A stretch of DNA of 64,000 nucleotides from Nematostella vectensis (taxonomy: Eukaryota > Cnidaria > Anthozoa > Actiniaria > Edwardsiidae), in the NCBI RefSeq assembly GCF_932526225.1, contig NC_064037.1, positions 14,521,703-14,585,702 on the forward strand, in the 5' to 3' direction. Made by a program: the position numbers and the translations under genes. Position 1 is the stretch's first letter. Every line of letters starts with the position of its first letter. The notes under the pieces are model-generated. The model worked only from the letters and a program-made list of their open reading frames with translations, did no database searches and had not been told where the DNA came from. Shown piece after piece: positions 18,163-25,671 of this stretch.

Positions 18163-18180
18163 CGAGGGGTCAGCCCCTCG
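18163..18180 (-). terminator. Perfect hairpin after ATPase gene / palindromic repeat occurrence 6
   Basis: CGAGGGG-CTGA-CCCCTCG on the minus strand is a 7-bp GC stem with a 4-base loop, 4 bases after the ATPase stop. It is the cleanest copy of the element's small palindromic repeat and could serve as a 3'-end signal. Confidence 0.6.
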
Positions 18181-18183
18181 AGC

Positions 18184-18810
18184 TCACCGCGTCGCAGGAA
18201 TCTCCAAATAACGTTGGAATGGATGCCGTAGGCAGAAACAGAGTCTGGAATACTTTTCAGTTTTCAGCAGTTCTACGAACTTTTTACGAGTCTCGGCGTC
18301 TAAGTCACCCCCATAATCTTCAAACAGTGTTTTGGTACCGATTTGAGATGGATTATGGAATGTAACCACACAGGCGACGTTATCACGGAAGGGCTTTGCT
18401 ATGGATGTTAATTGTTGCGTCAATACCCACACTGATAACCCATCGTGTCTCCCTGAGAACGCTAGATCGATAAACTTGTTCGAGCGTTGCTTTAGATCTT
18501 TCGATACAGCACAGTCATCCAAAACGAGTAACGTATTTGTACCAGAAAATAGCACCGCACAATCTGTTAGTAACTCGTTAATCTCATCGGTGTTACTAGA
18601 ATCCGGTGATAATACCAAGAAACGTTTATCTCCGTGAGCAAATCCACGATAGGACTTATTTTTCGCATAAGTCGGACAAATCAACACAATGTATTCAAAC
18701 ACATGCCGGAACGGTCCCCGGAGCTGTTCCGTGAGGTACTTTGTCTTCCCACAATTAGTAGGTCCTGTGATAATACAATGAAAAGGAACTTTTTCCCGTA
18801 ATTCTTCCAT
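18184..18810 (-). CDS. DNA-packaging ATPase (A32 / FtsK-HerA type)
   Basis: 208 residues from the ATG at 18810; the frame is open a further seven codons upstream but starts there with TTG. Walker A GPTNCGKT is at residues 16-23 and Walker B LLVLDD at about 94-99. A downstream DGLSVWVLTQQL segment (about 121-132) carries the Gln-rich sensor region typical of the family. It would power DNA translocation into capsids. It follows the major capsid gene by 28 bases, as in many related elements. Length is normal for Polinton ATPases. Confidence 0.93.
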   Translation of the reverse strand: MEELREKVPFHCIITGPTNCGKTKYLTEQLRGPFRHVFEYIVLICPTYAKNKSYRGFAHGDKRFLVLSPDSSNTDEINELLTDCAVLFSGTNTLLVLDDCAVSKDLKQRSNKFIDLAFSGRHDGLSVWVLTQQLTSIAKPFRDNVACVVTFHNPSQIGTKTLFEDYGGDLDAETRKKFVELLKTEKYSRLCFCLRHPFQRYLEIPATR

Positions 18811-18838
18811 TCTTTTTGTATTATCACACAAGTCCTTT

Positions 18839-20077
18839 TTAATACATGATTGCTCTCAAATTCGAGTTCATAACCTCCATCAACGCGTCGGCTACTACAA
18901 ACATGTAGCAGGCGATGTTTCCCGTTCCTCCAACTTTTCGTTTCATTTCTAGTTTTACTCCGTCCCGCGTGTTGTTCAAGACCAGACCTCCTCCGTGAAT
19001 GCTGTTATCTGGATGTGCCCTCAAGTCGACCCACAGAGCAAACTTGTTATTAGCGTAAAAATCCTTTTGCTTAACACCCTCTCTACCGAAACGTTTCTTT
19101 ACCGACTCCCAGAGGTCCGGCGGTGTCATCCCCTTGGAGTAGAGACGGTTTGGCATGCCATCCACATTAATGTTGATCGATGTGATACTTGGATTGACAA
19201 ACTTTTCGGAATCCCTTGCTCCTCCTGTGTAGCTCTCTGTGAACAGACACAATATCCCTGTCATTGACCTCCTCGGCAGATTAATGTGCTCGTTTATGAC
19301 ACCATCATTAGGTTTGGAAATGGTGAACGTTTTGTGGAGAATGACGTTCTCGTAAAAGAATCCTCTACCAACCTGATAAGCCGACAACGCCTCACGAGCC
19401 AAGTATTCACTTGAGATGCAAGCATATTCCAACTCGAGGTTTGTGATTGTGTACGTTGGAGTCTTGACCGTGTCAGCATAAACAACGACATCGGAAACTG
19501 GGGCTAGAGTAATTTCAAAGATTAGCGGATGAGGTAACGCCTTTGGATAAAAGACTCCATGCTCGCCGAGAATAGGATGGTCGAGTGGAATGCAGTACTT
19601 GGTGTTGTGAACTGCTGCAAGAGCTACTTCCTTAGCATCTGATGTCGCTTTGTCACCTGCATTTGTCCTGAGCTTCCTCATGTTTTCAGAGGAGATACCT
19701 TGTTTTATTCTATCCTCACGATCTTCAGCTTGTAAGTATAAGTCGTGATAGGTTTGGAAGAGATCGTATCTTTGAGTATCCTGTAGTGTTTCTCCACCGA
19801 AAAGAATCTTGAGCCTTGACACTAGGTTCCGACCAACGTTGTTGACGAGAGTATTATTCGCGTGTCCTGTGACGTTTAAGTCAAATAGTAAGGATACACT
19901 ACCTGGAACAATCACTACATTTTCAGCAAGTTTAGGAATATTTATATAGAGGGTTTCTCCAGGACTTGCCGATGAGGGATTGAATGTAATCCGATTCAGC
20001 GACGATTCCGCTTTCAGGCCGAAGGGTTCCCGTGGGATCCTGTTTGGGTTAATTTTTTCTGATATCGCTTGTGCCAT
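18839..20077 (-). CDS. Major capsid protein (double jelly-roll)
   Basis: 412 residues, beta-rich. The N-terminal region (ESSLNRITFNPSSASPGETL and VPGSVSLLFDLNV) and later blocks (LVNNVGRNLVSRLKILFGGE; HPILGEHGVFYPKALPHPL; FEITLAP) match the double jelly-roll major capsid proteins of Polintons and related viruses. The C-terminal part has a DLRAHPDNSIHGGGL strand region. It would assemble into trimers that form an icosahedral shell with the putative minor capsid protein at 14597-15220. It is transcribed divergently from the integrase, sharing a 33-bp intergenic segment. The frame is intact. Confidence 0.88.
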   Translation of the reverse strand: MAQAISEKINPNRIPREPFGLKAESSLNRITFNPSSASPGETLYINIPKLAENVVIVPGSVSLLFDLNVTGHANNTLVNNVGRNLVSRLKILFGGETLQDTQRYDLFQTYHDLYLQAEDREDRIKQGISSENMRKLRTNAGDKATSDAKEVALAAVHNTKYCIPLDHPILGEHGVFYPKALPHPLIFEITLAPVSDVVVYADTVKTPTYTITNLELEYACISSEYLAREALSAYQVGRGFFYENVILHKTFTISKPNDGVINEHINLPRRSMTGILCLFTESYTGGARDSEKFVNPSITSININVDGMPNRLYSKGMTPPDLWESVKKRFGREGVKQKDFYANNKFALWVDLRAHPDNSIHGGGLVLNNTRDGVKLEMKRKVGGTGNIACYMFVVADALMEVMNSNLRAIMY

Positions 20078-20110
20078 CTTTTATTTTAAGAAAAGAGAGA
20101 TAATCTTTAA
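20078..20110. promoter_or_regulatory. Shared divergent promoter region, capsid and integrase genes
   Basis: Only 33 bases separate the two start codons. The palindromic TTTAAA core at about 20105-20110 abuts the integrase ATG; on the minus strand it reads CATTTAAAGATTATCTC, the class B box of the capsid gene, followed by AAAATAAAAGATG. Confidence 0.55.
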
Positions 20111-21103
20111 ATGAGTAACGAAAGCAGGTTATCAAAAATATACTATTCCACCGATGGATACTGGAAAGGGTATTCAGCTATTTCTAAGTTAGCTAGTGTC
20201 GCTAAAGTCAGTGAAGCCGAGGCTAAGAGGTGGCTTGAAAAACAGGCGTTGTGGCAGATCTACCTCCCAGCCCCAAAGTATGTCCCCAGACCGCATTGGA
20301 CTGTGAATAAACCTAATCAGATTCACCAAGCCGATCTGTTGTTTATGCCCCACGATAACGTAGGCAGAAAAACCTATCGTTACGCGTTGGTTGTGATTGA
20401 TATTGCCTCGAGATATAAAGATGCAGAAGCACTGACTACCAAGGATTCGAGTGGAATTGCTAAAGGGTTTGAAAAGATATACTCCAGAAAACTTAAATGG
20501 CCCCATACGGTGATTGTCGACCCGGGGACAGAATTTAGGGGAGAGGTAACGAAGATTATGAAAAAGAAGGGTGTCACCATCCAGCGAAGCGAAGCTGGGA
20601 ACCATCGCGCACAGGCTTTTGTCGAACGCGCCAATAGAACACTGGCGGAGAGGTTGTTTTCTCATCAGTATGCTCAAGAAATGATTAGCGATGATCGGTC
20701 TAGAGTTTGGGTGAAACGATTGCCAGGTGTTTTGAAAACTCTGAATAGTCAACCCATAAGAATTACTGGCAAAGAGCCTGCAAAATCTATTGGTTTGAAA
20801 GAGGTTGATATTGACCCTCCAACGTATAAGCGGCCTGTTGGACTCGATGAAGTTAGACTACCACCAGGGGTTAGAGTTAGATATCTATTAGCTCCTGGAG
20901 AAGAGGAAGGAGGTGAACGCAGACGAGCCACAGATCCTATTTGGAGTCTAAAAGTGTTTGATCTATCACGCAGTGTTGTTTCAGTTGGACAGCCTGTGTT
21001 GTACTACCTCTCCGAAGGCGCTCCAAAGAGGTCGTTCGTTAGGGAAGAACTTCAAGTCGTCCCTGAAGATACTGAGCCACCACCTAATAGCGTTCTGAAA
21101 TGA
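20111..21103 (+). CDS. Polinton integrase (retroviral-type, DDE)
   Basis: 330 residues. The catalytic triad is readable as D75 (HQADLLF), D137 (VIVDPGTEF) and E172 (QAFVERANRTL), in an RNase H-like core. The C-terminal domain (about 275-320, DPIWSLKVFDLS...GQPVLYYLSEGAPKRSFVREELQVVP) is the chromo/SH3-like tail typical of Polinton integrases. It would join element ends to target DNA, producing a short target duplication such as the CAAGG seen here. No zinc-binding H2C2 motif is obvious at the N-terminus. The last 52 bases overlap the 3' end of the convergent polymerase gene. Confidence 0.95.
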   Translation: MSNESRLSKIYYSTDGYWKGYSAISKLASVAKVSEAEAKRWLEKQALWQIYLPAPKYVPRPHWTVNKPNQIHQADLLFMPHDNVGRKTYRYALVVIDIASRYKDAEALTTKDSSGIAKGFEKIYSRKLKWPHTVIVDPGTEFRGEVTKIMKKKGVTIQRSEAGNHRAQAFVERANRTLAERLFSHQYAQEMISDDRSRVWVKRLPGVLKTLNSQPIRITGKEPAKSIGLKEVDIDPPTYKRPVGLDEVRLPPGVRVRYLLAPGEEEGGERRRATDPIWSLKVFDLSRSVVSVGQPVLYYLSEGAPKRSFVREELQVVPEDTEPPPNSVLK

Positions 21104-24100
21104 CCGCGAGCGAAGGTGTGAATACCATCATCACAGATGACCCGTTTATCATCCTCATGAGATAGAGCGACCTTGTTCACCGTTTCAGTGTAAACATCAT
21201 GCTTATGACTTCTGATGACATTCATAAGTCTCATCTGAGGTTTCTTACCAAATAAGCAATCCTTGTAGTCATCGAAACCGATGCTCTTCTTGACGACTGC
21301 TCTCTTGACGCCCTTGCATTTCTTTTCTTCTTTACCTTCATCCATCTTGTACGAGTAAAGTTTGGCCCTCAGTCCTACAAATTCTGTGATTTGTTGGCCC
21401 CCAGCCTCATCTTTAAACATTCCGATGACTTTCTTGTTCACACCCACCTCAATACTAGATGGGTGACCCTTCGGAAAGTTGCTGGTGTCGAACATGGACC
21501 TCACATCCCCGCTGATGTCCTTGTAAAAGTCTTTCGTCTCGATCTCATACATCAGGCTGTCAGTATCAGTGAATAAGAGCTTTGCATCCTCACCGTACTT
21601 GGGCTTGACGAAGTTGTAGTGGAAATCGTACATGAGCGTCTTACTCAGGTCCAGAATGGACATGCCCAAGTAGACAGGCTTGTTGAAGATCAGCTTTGTC
21701 TTCTTCATGTGGATGGCGGCTAGATTCTCGCAAAAGATGGTGCGATGTTGATAGTTCGGCTTTGATATGAGCTTCTTGGCCTGCTTCTCGTCCGTCACCA
21801 ACCGAATGTCCACCCTGTTCCTAATGTTCTCCATAGTCTTACCAAAGACGGAGTTGTTCATTAACTTGAAAAAATCTTTCTCAAAATCGTTTGTCGCCTT
21901 GGCTCTCAGATCGGTGTTCAAGTCAATGTAGGGCTCCAGCCAAGCAGACTCCTCAAAAGTGACACCCCTGTGAATCTTGGTGACTTTTAGCCCAAAACTC
22001 ACATAAAGTCTCAGAGTCTCATGGTGGATAACGTACTTTGTCTTGTCGTTAAGGTTGGGGACCAACTTGTCCACATTGCCTAGCCCGATAGATTCCGGGG
22101 CTAGTGGGTAATCGTTGTGTAAGTCATGTAGGTGATGAGGGTACTCCAAGTCAACCTCCAGAATGCATGGGCGGTCTCTCCAACCTGACAGCTCTTGGTC
22201 ACCCATCCACCTGAAACCGTGAGTCGGTAAAGGGTTGCTCATCGCCCAGCCATACAAATTGTTAGCATCAAGGTAGGTGATATATTTTGTGGGTAGGTCA
22301 GGGTCATACTCCTTCATGTAAGGGTTATTTGCCTCCCCATGTCTGTTGCTTATCATGGAGACACCCCCACGGATGCCCTTCTCAATCATGAGCAACATGT
22401 CATAGTCCGTTAGAAGCTCTAGCCTCACCTTGGTGGTCTTCAACGCCGCATCCCAAGCCAGCCCTGGCGCTGTGTAGTACCAAGCGGGGTCCAGACCGTA
22501 ATTCTTGAGACAAACGTCTCTAAAGTTCTCGAAAACGTCAGCTAAAAGCAACACATCCGACTCTAGATACAGATTGTGGTAATCCCTCATGGTCCCCATC
22601 CCAAAGACCTCCCACACTCTCCGCGCGTGCAGGTGATCCTCCTCCGATATGTCGGTGCCGTCGAGTTTGGAGTGGAATGCCTCTCTCTGTGGGAGCTGTG
22701 TTGCGTCGAGCTTGCTAAAGCCGTCGAACCAGTCGTAAGGGAAAACACCCTTCCTCAACAACAGCTGGAGCTCCTCCCCCTCATAGTACCCCGCCAGGTT
22801 TTTGAAGCACTCCCTTGACATATTACCCACTAGACTGTCGAGACTGGCCGACATAAACCTGAAACTGTCGATAAATCTGATATCACGTTTAACATCAATC
22901 TTGTTGCCCTCCTTGTTCGTGAAACTGTCGACTACAATCTGTTTTGTGAAAGAAATATACTTTTCCTCGTTATTAGGTATACAGTTTATTTTACCTTCCG
23001 ATGTACCAAGGTTCTTGATAAATAGATGGCTGTCGTACCCAGACAGATTGTGAAAGATAACAGGAAAGAACTTTGGAATTTTGTGATCTAAGTTGCATGC
23101 GTTGTGAGCAGCACCTCTGTACTTTCCGGTGAGGTGGCAATGGTCCAAAACCTTGTCTCCCCCTAATTCACCCTCACAGATGTGGCAGTGAGTGGCGTCG
23201 TTATAGGCGATTTTGTCCTTCGGAGTCATTTTCACCTTCTTAGGGAACCTGAACTTATCGTAAATTTTCTTAATGTCTGACTCCAAAGACTCTACGAAAA
23301 GCTGTGGGATATCTTCGTCTGGAGATTCAGCTGTGTATCGTACAAGCTCGGGTGGGGATATATCTCCGTCGAAACACTTAATGAGATAGCAGAAACCAGA
23401 CGGTTTGTGCTTCTGGTATTGCTTAGTGAAGCTTTTACTCCCATCTGGGGAGCAAGTGTCTATATTCTCTGTGAAGCTCTCAAAGTCGGCATAGACAACA
23501 AAGGGGACGCGCATTTTTCTGTTGTAGTTTTTGAATTTAATGTGGGGTAGATTTCCATCCTTATCTATCTTAGGCATCTCTATTCCAACCGCTTCATGAT
23601 TGCCGCAGCATTCAGAATGTTTTTCTAATGATTGTTTGCACCGAAACGAGTTCAGACATCTACAGCATAAAAAACGAGTATGATGAAACTCATCAATTTG
23701 AGTAGATACTAATCTCATCATATTCTTTATCCAGCAGTAATGATTCGTCTCATCATCCGAGATGAGAAGTAAGTTGATTGCATTATCTGGATCCTTCTCA
23801 CTGATTCTCAATGGATATATTTTGGTTTCGTATCCAAACACATTAACCGTATACTGGTTCTGTTTCTCGAACTTGTCAATCTGTTTTAGTGAGACGGGGA
23901 ACTCTATCCCTGACCAGTCGAATTTCTCAGAGTTCTCTATCATTTGTTTACTGAACCTTTGAGGATCTTTCTCCCTAGGATACACAGCAGAGGTTACTGC
24001 CCACTTGAAACATTCGTGATCATTCTCGTTCTTAACATTGATGATCGCCTTCTTAGACGCTAGTTTCGGCGGCAGCGGAATATAGGAAGACCCAGAAAGC

Positions 24101-24978
24101 GGTTCAAAGGGATCTATGTTGATGTCAAAGTATTCCACTTGGTCAAACTGCCATCCGGAGCCTTGCTTCTGGAACAGCTCAACTAATCCGAGTAAATAAT
24201 TTGTCATCGTATCGAACAAATCAGAGAGATCAGTCGACTCTGTCACAATCTCGGGCTTTTCTGTATGAAAATATCCCAGTTCTTCTTCGATCTGAGCTGT
24301 AGCCGGATCCTCTTTTATAAACCCGCAAGTAAAGATAAACTTCACTTTGATAGGCTTTTTTTGTCGACTGATGAGCTCTAAGACTTTCGGTTTGATTCTG
24401 GCGATGAATGTCTTGGGGTCGTAACCTCTCTGCCCGGCTATTCCGTGGGTTTTAAGATACCCCTTCAACGCCGTCTGTTGTTCCTTGGGTGTGAAGCGAT
24501 CTTCCACCTCCTCGTGTAGACGCTTAATCCTCTCCTTCAGACGTTCGACCCGTTTATCTGCAGCCTCTTTGACGGTCTTTTTGATGGGCTCAGGGACATA
24601 AGATAGTATCCAATCCGCAAACTTGTCTAACTCGCTCTCGATCAAGTTGGCCGCCCTGTTTGCAAAATGCTTGAGTGATTGGACGCGGGAACTCCGTGGG
24701 GGTTGGGAGGGTTTTAGAATAGGGACATTAATCTCAGGTATCGGGCCGTCGAGAATACTCTCCGACGTGTTGGACGGGGTAATGCGGGGTGGTCGTGGCA
24801 GCCCTTTGACAAGTTTGGGTAAAGGAACCCGTCGGGGTGGTGGTGGTGGTGACGTGCTGGTCAGCGCCCCGACGAGCTCGTCTCTCCGCATCCAGTAATA
24901 TCTTGGGATACCCCGCTCCTTGGCGAGGGCTTTCAGATCTTTCACCTTCAGGTTCTCCATTTCTATCAAACCAGCCAT
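21052..24978 (-). CDS. Protein-primed family B DNA polymerase
   Basis: 1308 residues from the ATG at 24978; the alternative start at 24960 (MENLKVKDL) fits the conserved leader. Residues about 8-40 form a Rho_N/SAP-like helical motif (KVKDLKALAKERGIPRYYW). A Pro-rich linker holds GPIPEINVPILKP, also found in the TFIIB-like protein. Further on are a C2H2-like finger (about 435-455), ExoI YADFES (about 490), an endonuclease VII-like Cys/His insert (CHICEGEL...DHCHLTGKYRG...CN, about 595-630), ExoII HNLSGYDSHLF (about 644) and ExoIII YLESDVLLLADVF (about 808). Polymerase motifs follow: A (YLDANNLYGW, about 907), B (NNSVFGKT, about 1043) and C (FTDTDSL, about 1140). It replicates the element. Confidence 0.96.
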   Translation of the reverse strand: MAGLIEMENLKVKDLKALAKERGIPRYYWMRRDELVGALTSTSPPPPPRRVPLPKLVKGLPRPPRITPSNTSESILDGPIPEINVPILKPSQPPRSSRVQSLKHFANRAANLIESELDKFADWILSYVPEPIKKTVKEAADKRVERLKERIKRLHEEVEDRFTPKEQQTALKGYLKTHGIAGQRGYDPKTFIARIKPKVLELISRQKKPIKVKFIFTCGFIKEDPATAQIEEELGYFHTEKPEIVTESTDLSDLFDTMTNYLLGLVELFQKQGSGWQFDQVEYFDINIDPFEPLSGSSYIPLPPKLASKKAIINVKNENDHECFKWAVTSAVYPREKDPQRFSKQMIENSEKFDWSGIEFPVSLKQIDKFEKQNQYTVNVFGYETKIYPLRISEKDPDNAINLLLISDDETNHYCWIKNMMRLVSTQIDEFHHTRFLCCRCLNSFRCKQSLEKHSECCGNHEAVGIEMPKIDKDGNLPHIKFKNYNRKMRVPFVVYADFESFTENIDTCSPDGSKSFTKQYQKHKPSGFCYLIKCFDGDISPPELVRYTAESPDEDIPQLFVESLESDIKKIYDKFRFPKKVKMTPKDKIAYNDATHCHICEGELGGDKVLDHCHLTGKYRGAAHNACNLDHKIPKFFPVIFHNLSGYDSHLFIKNLGTSEGKINCIPNNEEKYISFTKQIVVDSFTNKEGNKIDVKRDIRFIDSFRFMSASLDSLVGNMSRECFKNLAGYYEGEELQLLLRKGVFPYDWFDGFSKLDATQLPQREAFHSKLDGTDISEEDHLHARRVWEVFGMGTMRDYHNLYLESDVLLLADVFENFRDVCLKNYGLDPAWYYTAPGLAWDAALKTTKVRLELLTDYDMLLMIEKGIRGGVSMISNRHGEANNPYMKEYDPDLPTKYITYLDANNLYGWAMSNPLPTHGFRWMGDQELSGWRDRPCILEVDLEYPHHLHDLHNDYPLAPESIGLGNVDKLVPNLNDKTKYVIHHETLRLYVSFGLKVTKIHRGVTFEESAWLEPYIDLNTDLRAKATNDFEKDFFKLMNNSVFGKTMENIRNRVDIRLVTDEKQAKKLISKPNYQHRTIFCENLAAIHMKKTKLIFNKPVYLGMSILDLSKTLMYDFHYNFVKPKYGEDAKLLFTDTDSLMYEIETKDFYKDISGDVRSMFDTSNFPKGHPSSIEVGVNKKVIGMFKDEAGGQQITEFVGLRAKLYSYKMDEGKEEKKCKGVKRAVVKKSIGFDDYKDCLFGKKPQMRLMNVIRSHKHDVYTETVNKVALSHEDDKRVICDDGIHTFARGHFRTLLGGGSVSSGTT

Positions 24979-24998
24979 GTCTTTAAACCACTTTTCAA
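24976..24998 (-). promoter_or_regulatory. Class A promoter-like box, polymerase gene
   Basis: GAAAAGTGGTTTAAAGACATG on the minus strand; here the box ATG is in frame (MAGLIEMEN). Confidence 0.6.
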
Positions 24999-25019
24999 AA
25001 GCTTTTTTTAGATGTGAAG

Positions 25020-25046
25020 CCGAGATGCTAGCCTCTCGAGCTCCCC
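25020..25046 (-). repeat. Small palindromic repeat, occurrence 7 (right TIR)
   Basis: On the minus strand GAGCTCGAGAGGCTAGC then ATCTCGG, the counterpart of occurrence 1. Confidence 0.55.
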
Positions 25047-25502
25047 CTAGGTGCGTCACGTGACAAAGTGATTGACAGGTGGGCTTGGCTATCACGTGAC
25101 AAAGTGATTGACAGGTGGGCTTGGCTATCACGTGACAAAGTGATTGACAGGTGGGCTTGGCTATCACGTGACAAAGTGATTGACAGGTTTTTGACAAAGT
25201 GATTGACAGGTTTTTGACAAAATGATTGACAGGTTTTTGACAAAATGATTGACAGGTGGGCTTGGCTATCACGTGACAAAGTGATTGACAGGTGGGCTTG
25301 GTCGTGCAAGAGATCTCTGGCAAACTCGCGCATGCGCAGGTCGCGAGGCTTGGCGGAGGTGTGCGGAGACTTTTGCGCCATTTTTGGAATGAAATTTGGG
25401 GTGATGAAAAAGTTGCGCCAGCTGCGCCAAAACCCTACTACTCAAGGAAAACAAAACCGGTTTGAGTGTTCCCGATATTAGACTCGAGTTAATACAGTAA
25501 AA

Positions 25503-25643
25503 ATGGCCGGAAAATTTAAAAAAAGGAAAAGAAGCAAGAAAAAATCGAACGCAGTTCGAGTCCAGAGGGTAAACATTTATATTGCCCAAGGCCTGTTTGA
25601 TGTGGCGCACGCAACATCTAAAAATGTAAAGATGTATTTCTAA
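25503..25643 (+). CDS. Possible small basic protein (46 aa)
   Basis: An open frame from ATG to TAA encodes a very basic N-terminus (MAGKFKKRKRSKKKSN) and a short hydrophobic stretch. It lies between the Polinton end and the GNAT gene. CAGAGGGTAAAC inside it could also be a splice donor, making this a first exon. No family recognised and codon evidence is too short to judge. Confidence 0.25.
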   Translation: MAGKFKKRKRSKKKSNAVRVQRVNIYIAQGLFDVAHATSKNVKMYF

Positions 25644-25671
25644 ATAATATTTCTATTTCAAATTCGGCCTT

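Larger units (their letters stand above)
9343..25442. mobile_element. Polinton/Maverick element, 16.1 kb, apparently complete
   Basis: The element starts AGTAGTAGGGTTTTGGCGC and ends with its reverse complement. CAAGG lies directly outside both ends (9338-9342 and 25443-25447). Inside are the Polinton hallmark genes: family B polymerase, retroviral-type integrase, packaging ATPase and double jelly-roll capsid protein, plus ten other open frames. GC content looks higher than in the flanks. The usual Polinton target duplication is 6 bp; here 5 bases match exactly and the sixth does not (A against T). No adenovirus-type cysteine protease was recognised. The insertion lies between the two copies of the segmental duplication. 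Confidence 0.95.
24953..25442. repeat. Polinton right terminal inverted repeat
   Basis: Reverse complement of 9343-9891, ending CCCTACTACT. The tandem array (25060-25310) has units of TGACAAAGTGATTGACAGG with GTGGGCTTGGCTATCACG spacers, arranged differently from the left array. The outer 145 bp are almost identical between the two ends. Includes the polymerase promoter box and first codons. Confidence 0.9.

Noticed and set aside
18811-18831. Longer N-terminus for the packaging ATPase
   Set aside because: The extension begins with a TTG codon; the first ATG at 18810 is followed by the normal start of the ATPase fold.
24979-25323. Upstream extension of the polymerase frame through the right TIR (to 1423 residues)
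   Set aside because: The extra residues are translated tandem repeats (THVCQSLCHVIAKP-type). The promoter box and conserved leader place the start at 24978 or 24960.
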